Source: Spongiihabitans sp963422685 (GTDB lineage Bacteria; Pseudomonadota; Gammaproteobacteria; Arenicellales; Poriferihabitantaceae). Taken from it: 64,000 bases of DNA. How positions within the stretch are numbered: position 1 is the stretch's first letter; each line of letters opens with the position of its first letter. The notes below the pieces were generated by a model. That model made no database searches, was not told the origin of the DNA, and saw nothing but the letters and a program-made list of their open reading frames with translations. The stretch is taken from positions 2,356,001 through 2,420,000 of the forward strand of contig OY730442.1 in the NCBI GenBank assembly GCA_963422685.1. Reading direction: 5' to 3'. Shown piece by piece: positions 39,164 through 47,566 of the stretch. The translations under genes were made by a program, and so were the position numbers.

Positions 39164-39619
39164 TCATTCCGATTCGGTTGGGGCGGATTTATTTGAGGGC
39201 GCTTTTTTGTCAAAAGGTCTGCCCGCCAAATAACCCAATAACAATTCTGCCCTGCTGGCCGCGGTGGCAGCCGGGAGTTCCTCGCGAATAAGGCTTTGCA
39301 GGTCAGCACAGTTATCCCGCAGCCAAAAATAGGCGTATTTTGCTTTTTTAATTTCCTTTTCAAGCTCTTTTTTTATTTTCCTGTTTTTTATTTGTTCATC
39401 AGTTTGCTGACTGTTGCGTTTTGCCCATGCCTGGTAAACCGCAAAACGCTGGGCCGTAATTCCCAGTGCTTTTATCGGGTTGATGATAGCGGCGGCATAG
39501 GTTTGATTGCCCACCAATCGGCCCGGCATCTGCCCGTTGCGCTCACTGGCACAATACCCCGTATGAATTTCATCCAGCACGGAACAAAACTGGCCTAATT
39601 TGTATGCGAGTTCGTTCAT
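39164..39619 (-). CDS. Predicted Cas11-like small subunit, internal start within the second cas8
   Basis: An in-frame ATG at 39619 (codon 564 of the large-subunit gene) would give a 151-residue, mostly helical, basic protein starting MNELAYKLGQFCSVLDEIH. It is preceded by GAGGTG five bases before the ATG, encoded within the codons for Lys-Glu-Val-Tyr. The arrangement mirrors the internal start in the type I-C cas8c. This is a prediction from sequence alone. Confidence 0.6.
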   Translation of the reverse strand: MNELAYKLGQFCSVLDEIHTGYCASERNGQMPGRLVGNQTYAAAIINPIKALGITAQRFAVYQAWAKRNSQQTDEQIKNRKIKKELEKEIKKAKYAYFWLRDNCADLQSLIREELPAATAASRAELLLGYLAGRPFDKKAPSNKSAPTESE

Positions 39620-41308
39620 ATACACCTCTTTTCTTCGATTCAATTTATAAAGCAATATACCCATCGCCGAGATAGCGTTGCGGGCATCACGATGATGTTT
39701 TGCCGGCTTGGTCTTACCTAAAGCGGCTTGCTCCAGCAGATTGGAAAATTGTATTAGCAGTTTATTTAACAGACGATTCACCAGGTCGGTGTCGCATTGT
39801 TCGTTGAGAAACAACATCATGGCCTCGGCGAATGGCAAGCCGGGTACATTTGTCTGTTTACGTTCAATGTTGCCGGCATAATGCTTTTTGAACAGCATGG
39901 CAAACGGTTTAGGCGAAATAGGGGAGGGCAGTAAAAATCTGGATGTTTCATCGCCTTTCTTGAAAAACGCCAGCCGGATTGGCGGAGTATTTTTACCCGC
40001 CTGATTCCAGTTTTTCGAGTCACGGGAAAGTTTTTCTAACCGTTGTGACGAAGAGAATATGGCTTTCTGTACACCATCGTTGATTTTCCGCAATACCAGA
40101 AAATCTATCCTCGGCTCAATCTCTAGGTCAATATCCCGGCCCGTGAATGACTCGCATATCTGCTCGCATTCCCGTTCATAGTCATCTTCGTCAAAATCAT
40201 CAGTTGAATCGTCATACGTCAGTAGTTTGACAGGCTCAATATCGGGCAAGGCACGACAAAAGGTTAATAACAAATCACCACTGCCCGTTTCACCGGGTAG
40301 AACGTCCCATGTCTTCCCCTTCACTTTATTGTTGAGATAGCGCAAAGCGCTCGCCATTTCATCGGCCAGATCGGCGGAAATCGCCATACTGTCGGCTGCC
40401 AGTTTTCCGTATCTCTTATAGGTTGGCACACCTTTCTTGCGAGAAAAAATTTTCACGTTCCCAAGATGGTTGCATTTTGAGTCCGGGAATGTATCGGATA
40501 TCAGTCGCATATTAGCGTGGCCGCTAACGGCACAAGTCCCGATATTGCCCGCATTTTGCTCCTGTTCATTCAGCAGCTCCTGTTCATACAGCATTTTTGA
40601 TATATCCTGTTTCCAGTGCTTGTGAGCTGCACAATGATTCTCTTCGACTTTGAGGTCGAGCAATAAGGTGGGGCGCTTTCCATCCTTCATGGATCCATCG
40701 TCGGGTTTCAATTCTCCTCCATCCGCAAACAGAATCAATGCGGCCATTTTCAGCATGTCCTTATCGACAGTGCGCCGGCACTCGGCCCATAGCTTCTCAT
40801 CAAGCGCCTTCAGCAAGGCAAGGCCATCAATAGCTAAGAATGTATCGAGCAAGGAGGCCACGATTGAAGCCGGATCATTTAGGGGTTGATAGATTTTGGC
40901 GCGTTGTTTTAACTTCTCGCGGTAGCTCGGCCAAGGTTTCTGTTCGGGGTCAAATGGGTGCTTTTCTCTTAATGTACGCAAATAATCCAGCAGTTTGTCT
41001 GGTGGTGGGTTTTTATTCTGTTGTTTCCATGAACCTAATTGTCCTACCCCGCCCGAACGCAATGGAAAAGGTAATTTCACAGCGGGAAATTGATTTTTAT
41101 TGCCTTCCCCCTGCGTCCAGTAATTTTTATGTTTTTCTCCCCCCAGATAATCAAGTTCGGCGATACTGCCGTCCGCCGTATCCGGCGCCAATACCACCCT
41201 AAGCAGGTTTTTCTTGCCGGGCTCGGCGAGATGCTTATGGATTGGCTGTAATAGTGACCTGTCTATTGCCGCAATTCCGTTTCTGATCAATGTCAGTTCA
41301 TTCAGCAT
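39164..41308 (-). CDS. Cas8-like large subunit of the second module
   Basis: 714 residues from the ATG at 41308, which overlaps the cas5 stop by 11 bases and has AGGAG upstream; the frame continues to 41389 but that stretch is inside cas5. It is about 130 residues longer than Csd1 and not readily alignable over the N-terminal half. A TCAVSGHANMRLISD motif may correspond to the CLICER region of Csd1, and the KGVPTYKRYGKLAADSMAI segment to its substrate loop. The last 150 residues form a helical domain that parallels the Csd1 C-terminus (AYKLGQFCSVLDEIHTG). An acidic low-complexity patch (DDSTDDFDEDDYERECEQ) is unusual. Role by position: PAM recognition. Confidence 0.75.
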   Translation of the reverse strand: MLNELTLIRNGIAAIDRSLLQPIHKHLAEPGKKNLLRVVLAPDTADGSIAELDYLGGEKHKNYWTQGEGNKNQFPAVKLPFPLRSGGVGQLGSWKQQNKNPPPDKLLDYLRTLREKHPFDPEQKPWPSYREKLKQRAKIYQPLNDPASIVASLLDTFLAIDGLALLKALDEKLWAECRRTVDKDMLKMAALILFADGGELKPDDGSMKDGKRPTLLLDLKVEENHCAAHKHWKQDISKMLYEQELLNEQEQNAGNIGTCAVSGHANMRLISDTFPDSKCNHLGNVKIFSRKKGVPTYKRYGKLAADSMAISADLADEMASALRYLNNKVKGKTWDVLPGETGSGDLLLTFCRALPDIEPVKLLTYDDSTDDFDEDDYERECEQICESFTGRDIDLEIEPRIDFLVLRKINDGVQKAIFSSSQRLEKLSRDSKNWNQAGKNTPPIRLAFFKKGDETSRFLLPSPISPKPFAMLFKKHYAGNIERKQTNVPGLPFAEAMMLFLNEQCDTDLVNRLLNKLLIQFSNLLEQAALGKTKPAKHHRDARNAISAMGILLYKLNRRKEVYMNELAYKLGQFCSVLDEIHTGYCASERNGQMPGRLVGNQTYAAAIINPIKALGITAQRFAVYQAWAKRNSQQTDEQIKNRKIKKELEKEIKKAKYAYFWLRDNCADLQSLIREELPAATAASRAELLLGYLAGRPFDKKAPSNKSAPTESE

Positions 41309-41972
41309 AATGAAATACTCCTGCGCGAATCCAGGCATCATCGCCGCGCTGGAAACCCGGCTTGTATTTGCCGTTGGGGTGTTGGTCAAACACGCTCTTC
41401 AGCACAGAGACTAAATTCAGGTTGATGGCCGTATTCACTTCGGTTTGTGTGGGGGACTCCGACTTTTCATCACGCAATGGCCCCCAGTAACTTGGTATAA
41501 ATTCACTCCAGCCCAGGCAAGGCGTGTGATAACACTGGCCTTTTTTTAATCGCCGCTCAAATATAGCCTGCAAGGCGTGACCGGGGTTGTTTCCCTGCCT
41601 CCACGTCTGCCCGGCAGCCTTTTCAATCTGTGCATACAGGCGATAGCAGGGCGAGGAAACTGCCAGTGCAGAGAACTGATAGCTCGCCTTTTTTTGGATA
41701 AGGCTGGATTCTCTGAGTGGCCCGCCATAGTTGGTCATGTATTTTTGATAATGCACTTCGTCAGTGCTCCGCTTATTTACAGGCTTGCATATTTCCACCC
41801 GAATCGGGTTAATCCAGGCGCTGCCATCCTTAAAAAAAGCCACTGACTCAAACAACCCTTTGGCCGCCGACCAGGTGGGGACAGGGTATGATGTTGGGCT
41901 TGAGCCGGTATCCGGCCTCGCCCACATGGCGAGCGGCCCTTCGACTTCCATCGATATTTGATACTTACTCAA
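41298..41972 (-). CDS. cas5: Cas5-family subunit of the second module
   Basis: 224 residues with a TTG start and a GAGGTG ribosome site. The Cas5d-like fold is visible in ISMEVEGPLAMWARPDTG, SYPVPTWSAAKGLFESVAFF, INPIRVEICKPV and the ERRLKKGQCYHTPCLGWSEF segment. No cas6 exists in the module, so processing would fall to this protein, yet the residues matching the Bacillus halodurans catalytic Tyr and Lys-His look replaced (AFF in place of IYW; PGHAL before the RRxKKG motif). It is the first gene of the operon. A 22-codon membrane-peptide-like frame (41981-42049) precedes it. Confidence 0.85.
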   Translation of the reverse strand: MSKYQISMEVEGPLAMWARPDTGSSPTSYPVPTWSAAKGLFESVAFFKDGSAWINPIRVEICKPVNKRSTDEVHYQKYMTNYGGPLRESSLIQKKASYQFSALAVSSPCYRLYAQIEKAAGQTWRQGNNPGHALQAIFERRLKKGQCYHTPCLGWSEFIPSYWGPLRDEKSESPTQTEVNTAINLNLVSVLKSVFDQHPNGKYKPGFQRGDDAWIRAGVFHYAE

Positions 41973-42461
41973 AATTCACCTCAGATTAAATAAACCAGGG
42001 CTATGGCAACTATTGCGATCACAAGCGTATAAAACCTGTCTCTCGGCAAGTTGCTGATTTCTTATAATGTTTTTGGCAGCCAGCCCATGACGGCTGATAA
42101 TACAGATCAGGAAAAAAATATGCAAGTTCATTTAATAAGTATGTCAGAATTCCCGATCGCATTTTTTTAAAATGCGCGGATTGAAACATTTAATAAGTTT
42201 GTACAACGCAGCAAAAGGGCGGCGTTTCTAACGCCGCCCTTACTTCCCGTCTGTATCGGCCATTCTGTTGGACCCCATCCCATTCTTCTCCAAACGGGCT
42301 TGTCGAAATGCGCTGACACCGTCTCATGCTGGCGGGCGGGTTGCTTGTCATCTGTCTTTCTGTATTCATGTTGAATTTTTTTGTAGCCGCCCAGGAACCG
42401 GGTAGATTTGATCACGCCAGAACCCACAGGGTGCCTTGAAACTTTAGGTGGTCAGTTCAGG
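41973..42461. other. Intergenic region between the second cas module and trpG
   Basis: 489 bp without a convincing gene. Contents: on the minus strand a 22-codon TTG frame (41981-42049) reading MPRDRFYTLVIAIV and ending ALVYLI, a single hydrophobic span whose TGA overlaps the cas5 ribosome site; a direct repeat CATTTAATAAGT at 42129 and 42187; a + strand GCGCGGATTGAAAC at 42174-42187 resembling the end of the CRISPR repeat; and a strong hairpin terminator for trpG. An 86-codon frame at 42167-42427 (minus) runs through the terminator and is not recognised. Confidence 0.5.
42213..42239 (-). terminator. Rho-independent terminator downstream of trpG
   Basis: Perfect 8-bp stem GGGCGGCG/CGCCGCCC with a 7-base loop, followed on the minus strand by TTTT. 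It lies 223 bases past the trpG stop and would end the trpE-trpG transcript before the cas genes. This fits an operon that has lost its downstream trpD and trpC. Confidence 0.75.
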
Positions 42462-43031
42462 TTAGCCCGAGCCCAAAAAATTGTTCAATAGAGCATGTCC
42501 GTGCTCGGTGACGATGGATTCGGGATGAAACTGAACGCCCTCCACGGCAAATTGTTTGTGTTTAACCGCCATGATCTCGCCGTCTTCGGTCCACGCGGTA
42601 ACGTCGAAGCAGTCGGGTATGGATGATTTTTCGATGACCAGCGAATGGTATCGGGTTGCCTGGAACGGGTTGGCGATGCCGGAAAACACCCCCGTGCCGG
42701 TATGTTCGATCATGGAGGTTTTGCCGTGCATTATTTGTTGGGCGTGGACAATTTTTCCACCAAACGCCTGGCCGATGCTTTGATGACCAAGGCAAACTCC
42801 CAGCACCGGGATTTTGCCGGCGAAATGGGCGATGGCCGCGATGGAAATCCCCGCCTGGTCTGGGGTGCACGGCCCGGGCGATACCACCAGAAAATCCGGT
42901 GAAAGGCGTTCCAGCTCCTGTACCGTCACCTTGTCGTTTCTGAAAACCATCACTTCCTGCCCAAGCTCTCCAAAATACTGCACCAGGTTATAGGTAAAGG
43001 AATCGTAGTTATCAATCATTGCCAACATCAT
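42462..43031 (-). CDS. trpG: Anthranilate synthase component II (glutamine amidotransferase)
   Basis: 189 residues, a class I amidotransferase. The catalytic Cys is in VLGVCLGHQSIGQAF, the oxyanion loop in VSPGPCTPDQAGIS, and the His-Glu pair in EGVQFHPESIVTEHG. It supplies ammonia to TrpE for anthranilate formation. It directly abuts trpE, with no intergenic base. In related bacteria trpD and trpC follow; here a terminator and the CRISPR-Cas island follow instead. A dual role in folate synthesis (as PabA) is possible, as in some bacteria with a single trpG. Confidence 0.95.
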   Translation of the reverse strand: MMLAMIDNYDSFTYNLVQYFGELGQEVMVFRNDKVTVQELERLSPDFLVVSPGPCTPDQAGISIAAIAHFAGKIPVLGVCLGHQSIGQAFGGKIVHAQQIMHGKTSMIEHTGTGVFSGIANPFQATRYHSLVIEKSSIPDCFDVTAWTEDGEIMAVKHKQFAVEGVQFHPESIVTEHGHALLNNFLGSG

Positions 43032-44543
43032 TCAGGCCTCGCTGTCCAGCGGATTGTGCAGCCCCGCGTTCACCATTTCCACGGCTTTGAAAATTGCCCG
43101 CCCCTTGCTCATGGTTTCTTCCCACTCGGTTGCGGGGTCTGAGTCTGCCACAATACCGCCGCCGGCCTGGATGTAGACAGTCCGGTCTTTTATCAACGCA
43201 GTTCGGATAGCGATGGCAGTATCCATATTTCCGTTCCAGCCGATATAGCCGATGGCGCCGGAGTAGATTCCGCGTTTGTCCGGTTCGAGATCTTCAATGA
43301 TTTCCATGGCGCGGACTTTTGGCGCACCGGACAGCGTGCCGGCGGGAAAGGTCGCCTGCAAAACGTCTATGGCATCCAGGCCGGCGTTGAGCTGACCGGT
43401 TACATTGGACACAATGTGCATGACGTGGGAGTATTTTTCGATCGCCATTTTATCGGTCACGGTTACCGTGCCCACTTTAGACACCCGGCCGACATCGTTT
43501 CGGCCCAAATCTATCAGCATCAGGTGTTCGGCCAGTTCCTTGGGGTCGGACAGCAATTCTGCGGCCAGTGCCGCGTCCTGTTGTTTGCTCTGTCCGCGGC
43601 GTCTCGTGCCGGCGATGGGGCGCAGGGTGATCTCGCCATTTTCCACCCGCACCAGAATTTCTGGTGATGATCCGGCAATGTGAAAATCGCCTAAATGCAG
43701 ATAGTACATGTACGGCGATGGATTCAGCGTACGCAATGCACGATACAAATCCAGCGGGGGCGCTGAATACGGCAGCGACAGCCGCTGCGAGATGACTATC
43801 TGGAAGGCATCGCCATCGTGAATATACTGTTTGCATTGCTCCACCGCCGCCTCGTATTTGGTTTGCGGGAAGGAAGACAGAAACCGGGATTCCCCGGTCA
43901 CCGGTTCCACTGACGCATATTTATTCTCAGTTTCCCGATGCAGTGACGCGCAGTGGATCTGGGCGATGCGTTCATGCAGGCGCTGAACCCCCGACGCCCA
44001 CGCCTGACTGGCGTCCGGGTCAACGTGGATGATCACGTACAGGCGCCCGGCCAGATTGTCGAATACCACCAATTCCTCGGACACCATGAGCAAAATATCC
44101 GGGGCATCGACCGGATCTTTGACCGGATTGGCACCGAGGTGCGGTTCGATATAACCGACGGTGTCGTATCCGAAGTAGCCGACCAGGCCGCCATTGAAAC
44201 GCGGCAATTCGGGTATTTCCGGAACCGAGTATTGCAGGCGGAATTTGCGTATTTCATCCAGCGGATGGCTGCATTGGCGCCGTTCGGCAATCTGCCCGTT
44301 TTCAAACCGACTCAAAGTGTTGCCGCGCACTTCAAGACGTGTATGACAGGGCAGGCCGATGATGGAATATCGGCCCCATTTTTCACCGCCCTGTACGGAC
44401 TCCAGCAAATAGCTGTAAGGCTGTTGGGCCAGCTTTAAATAGGTGCTTAGCGGGGTTTCCAGATCCGCCAGCACTTCGCGCACCAGCGGGATGCGGTTGT
44501 AGCTGGCGTCGGCTAATTGATTGAATTGTTTTTGGTTGAGCAT
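43032..44543 (-). CDS. trpE: Anthranilate synthase component I
   Basis: 503 residues of the chorismate-binding family. Signatures: LLESVQGGEKWGRYSIIG (tryptophan feedback-site region), GDAFQIVISQRLS, SPEILVRVENGEITLRPIAGT, LIDLGRNDVGRVSKVGTV and FPAGTLSGAPKVRAMEII. It converts chorismate to anthranilate with TrpG. Upstream there are 225 bases to rpe with no phosphoglycolate phosphatase gene, which often lies at this point. On the minus strand a 21-codon frame (44611-44676) with one Trp near its end is a weak candidate for a leader peptide; I see no tandem Trp codons. Confidence 0.95.
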   Translation of the reverse strand: MLNQKQFNQLADASYNRIPLVREVLADLETPLSTYLKLAQQPYSYLLESVQGGEKWGRYSIIGLPCHTRLEVRGNTLSRFENGQIAERRQCSHPLDEIRKFRLQYSVPEIPELPRFNGGLVGYFGYDTVGYIEPHLGANPVKDPVDAPDILLMVSEELVVFDNLAGRLYVIIHVDPDASQAWASGVQRLHERIAQIHCASLHRETENKYASVEPVTGESRFLSSFPQTKYEAAVEQCKQYIHDGDAFQIVISQRLSLPYSAPPLDLYRALRTLNPSPYMYYLHLGDFHIAGSSPEILVRVENGEITLRPIAGTRRRGQSKQQDAALAAELLSDPKELAEHLMLIDLGRNDVGRVSKVGTVTVTDKMAIEKYSHVMHIVSNVTGQLNAGLDAIDVLQATFPAGTLSGAPKVRAMEIIEDLEPDKRGIYSGAIGYIGWNGNMDTAIAIRTALIKDRTVYIQAGGGIVADSDPATEWEETMSKGRAIFKAVEMVNAGLHNPLDSEA

Positions 44544-44768
44544 AGCGATATCACCAGTAAAAATACAAAACAGAGTCTACGGAGCAGACCCTGGTGCGAG
44601 CGTGGACAGGTCAGCTTTGCCAGCGCCGCGCAAGCGCTTCCACGGCTTCTGTGTTTTTGGTGATGTGATATCGCATGTCTAAGGGGATAAAACCTGCAGC
44701 GGGTTGGCAGTATAGCGGCGCATGATTCTACCCGTTTGTCCGGTAAAGTACAGCGTTAAATATCTATG

Positions 44769-45467
44769 CTAAACAGCTTCAATGGCGCCCGCAAGTTCCG
44801 TGCGCATTGCTGCGATTACGCTGTCGTACTGGTTCGCGTCCGCGGAATTTGCCGCGCCAAATACAGCGCTGCCGACTACAAAAGTATCCGCACCTGCCTG
44901 GGCGATTGCTGCGATATTATGCACTTTGACGCCGCCATCGACTTCCAGTCGAATTCCCCGTCCGCTGTGGTCGATGATTTTTCGCGCCTGTTTGAGCTTG
45001 TCCAGGGTTCTGGCGATAAAGTGTTGTCCGCCGAATCCGGGATTCACCGACATCAGCAAAATCATATCCACCTTGTCGATTACATATTCCAGCACATCAA
45101 GCGGCGTTGCAGGATTGAATACCAATCCGGCTTTGCAGCCACATTGTTGAATCAGTTGCAGGCTTCGGTCCACATGCTCCGAGCCTTGCGGGTGAAAAGT
45201 AATGTAGCTGGCCCCGGCCGCAGCGAAATCCGGAATGATGCGGTCCACTGGTTTGACCATAAGATGGACATCAATCGGCGCGGTTACCCCGTGTTTGCGC
45301 AACGCTGCGCATACCAGCGGGCCGATGGTTAAATTTGGCACATAGTGATTGTCCATGACGTCGAAATGCACCATATCTGCCCCGGCCGCAAGCACATTAT
45401 CGACCTCTTCGCCGAGGCGGGCGAAATCAGCGGACAAAATTGATGGCGCAATCGCAAATCCAGTCAT
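44769..45467 (-). CDS. rpe: Ribulose-phosphate 3-epimerase
   Basis: 232 residues, TIM barrel. Metal and catalytic residues are visible in APSILSADFARLGEEV, MVHFDVMDNHYVPN, DVHLMVKPVD, LMSVNPGFGGQHFI and RLEVDGGVKVHNI. It interconverts ribulose 5-phosphate and xylulose 5-phosphate in the pentose phosphate and Calvin cycles. Its place upstream of trpE is the rpe-(gph)-trpE order of many Gammaproteobacteria, here without gph. It lies 22 bases after the Deg protease gene. Confidence 0.95.
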   Translation of the reverse strand: MTGFAIAPSILSADFARLGEEVDNVLAAGADMVHFDVMDNHYVPNLTIGPLVCAALRKHGVTAPIDVHLMVKPVDRIIPDFAAAGASYITFHPQGSEHVDRSLQLIQQCGCKAGLVFNPATPLDVLEYVIDKVDMILLMSVNPGFGGQHFIARTLDKLKQARKIIDHSGRGIRLEVDGGVKVHNIAAIAQAGADTFVVGSAVFGAANSADANQYDSVIAAMRTELAGAIEAV

Positions 45468-45489
45468 GGTCAGGATGATGTCTGCCTGA

Positions 45490-46839
45490 TTACTGGATTA
45501 CCAGAAATAAGGCACGTTTGTTTCGGATCAGCTTGATCAGCAGCAATGATGAGGATGCGCTCACCACTTCTTTCATGCGTCGGAGTGAGGTGATTGCCTG
45601 GCGATTAATGCTGACGATAATATCATTCTCTTCCAGACCGGACGAAGCCGCCGGACTGCCCGGTTCGATTTCCACTACCCGAACACCGCCCGGGATGCCA
45701 CCTTTGGGTTCGGCGGTTTTGAACCGGGCGCCGCTTAACGGTCTGGTCATCCCTTCATTGATAGATGCGACCGGTTCGAGCGCCTTGATTTTTACCTCCA
45801 CACTATTCAATGAACCGTCACGATAGTACTCAACCACGGCGGCAGAGCCTGACCGTAACAATCCAACGGCATTGCGCAAATCCATGCTGTCTTCAATCCG
45901 GGTGCGATTGAACCGGACGATAACGTCACCTTCCCGCAGTCCTGCATCCTCGGCGGCAGAACCCGCAATAACGTCGGAAACCACTGCTCCCTTCTCTCCG
46001 CTAATGCCAAAAGCCCTGGCCAGCGCAGGGGTCAGGTCCTGCATACGAACCCCGAGCAGACCGCGTTTTACTTCGCCGTGTTCGAGCAATTGCTGCATCA
46101 GGCTTTTGACCATATCGATCGGAATCGACAGGCCGATACCCACACTGCCGCCGCCCCGGGACAAAATAGCGGTGTTTATACCGATTAACTCACCACGCAG
46201 GTTGACCAGTGCGCCGCCGGAATTGCCGGGGTTGATGGAAGCGTCTGTCTGGATGAAATCCTCGTAACCTTCAATGCCAAGCCCGCTTCGGCCCAGGGCG
46301 CTGACGATGCCGGAAGTGACGGTTTGACTCAGACCAAATGGACTGCCAATCGCCACAACAAAATCCCCCACTCGTAATTTTTCGGATACGCCGAGTGCGA
46401 TTTCCGTCAAATTTTCACCGTCCACTTTTATCACCGCGACATCACTGGCCGCGTCGGAACCGACCAGTTCCGCGGTTAATTCCTGGCCGTCCTTGGTGGT
46501 GACGGTAATCTCGTCGGCTTTGTCTATGACGTGATGGTTGGTTATAACATAGCCGTTTTTGGCATCCACAATGACCCCGGACCCCAGGCTATTGGTTCGA
46601 CGCCGCTGGCGGGGGATATTGTAGAACCGGCGAAAAAATGGATCCTGCAACAGCGGATTTTCCTGTACGCGGATATTGGTGGTGGTAGAGATGTTAACCA
46701 CTGCGGGCTGTACATCCACCAACATGGGCGCCAGGCTAGGAAGTTCTTTACCACCGAGGGACAGCGGCAGTGTTGCATGGCCAGGTTGCGTCAATATTGC
46801 GCAGCAAAAAACGCTGAGCAGGATAGAAAGGCGAGACAT
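45490..46839 (-). CDS. Periplasmic Deg-family serine protease (DegQ/MucD-like)
   Basis: 449 residues with an N-terminal signal peptide (MSRLSILLSVFCCAILTQPG). The trypsin-like domain has His103 (ITNHHVIDK), Asp133 (ASDVAVIKV) and Ser207 (INPGNSGGALVN). Two PDZ domains follow, at about 255-350 and 370-449 (GVRVVEIEPGSPAASSGL). Full length and complete triad. It degrades or chaperones misfolded envelope proteins in the periplasm. DegQ, DegP and MucD cannot be told apart with certainty; the absence of a long Q-linker favours DegQ/MucD. Confidence 0.92.
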   Translation of the reverse strand: MSRLSILLSVFCCAILTQPGHATLPLSLGGKELPSLAPMLVDVQPAVVNISTTTNIRVQENPLLQDPFFRRFYNIPRQRRRTNSLGSGVIVDAKNGYVITNHHVIDKADEITVTTKDGQELTAELVGSDAASDVAVIKVDGENLTEIALGVSEKLRVGDFVVAIGSPFGLSQTVTSGIVSALGRSGLGIEGYEDFIQTDASINPGNSGGALVNLRGELIGINTAILSRGGGSVGIGLSIPIDMVKSLMQQLLEHGEVKRGLLGVRMQDLTPALARAFGISGEKGAVVSDVIAGSAAEDAGLREGDVIVRFNRTRIEDSMDLRNAVGLLRSGSAAVVEYYRDGSLNSVEVKIKALEPVASINEGMTRPLSGARFKTAEPKGGIPGGVRVVEIEPGSPAASSGLEENDIIVSINRQAITSLRRMKEVVSASSSLLLIKLIRNKRALFLVIQ

Positions 46840-47482
46840 AATATTTTATAGAAAACTTAAAGTTATACGGCGATTGTAATCCCATTGGCAGGTGTGCGGT
46901 AGAAGCTGTCTTTTAATATCAAGCGCTTTTAGCCGGATAAAAATTCCGTCAGGAAAGCGGACCGATAACCAGTATCGCTGTAAATGACGAGAAAAAAGCT
47001 TTCATCCATTTCCGTGCTGCCGAAGCGTTTGTATCTGCTGTAAACCGGTCTCACGTTAACCGCATGAAACCGGCTTTCGCTGGATATGCGGTGTGCTATC
47101 ACAGAGCGCCTGGAGTTGCTGGTTAAATTGGCGGGGAACCATTCCGGGTGCGCCGTGCCGAACCCATCCCGACAGTTCCGCTCGCCGGGCCGGATACCGG
47201 TTGCAAATGCGCCGCGAAACAACCCAGCAAAACCGGCCAGCGCCAATTCAACCGAATCAATTTTATTCAAGCCCGGCAACAGGGCACAGCTTGCCTCCGG
47301 GTCAGGGCATAAATAAACGCCATAGACTTGTTCAGAAGTTCACAGTATTATTATTCCCATTTTTCAAGGGAAACTCCTGAATTAATTTCCCGGAAAATCA
47401 ACAGGTTGCGGGGTTGGATCCTGGCGCGGAAAATTAAGCTGGATTCCCGATAATAATTATTATGGGGACTTGCTCCTCATAA
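46840..47482. other. Long intergenic region, no recognised gene
   Basis: About 640 bp between the Deg protease and the first cassette-like unit. The longest frames are 116 codons on the minus strand (46929-47279, with VNVRPVYSRYKRFGSTEMD) and 76 on the plus strand (47086-47316). They overlap each other and neither shows a known domain. The region may be a repeat family or a decayed gene. I see no hairpin terminator or tRNA in it. Confidence 0.4.
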
Positions 47483-47566
47483 ACAAGATGTTATATTTTT
47501 CGGAGAGCCATAATAAATAAAACTCAGAGAACAATATTATTTCTATACTGCTTAACGGTCATCGCG

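Noticed and set aside
42167..42427. 86-codon minus-strand frame between trpG and the cas genes
   Set aside because: It runs through the trpG terminator and shows no domain.
44611..44676. 21-codon frame upstream of trpE as a tryptophan leader peptide
   Set aside because: Only one Trp codon and no convincing terminator/antiterminator pair; mentioned with trpE but not called.
46929..47316. Opposing frames of 116 and 76 codons
   Set aside because: They overlap on opposite strands, have no known domain or ribosome site, and cannot be supported as genes.
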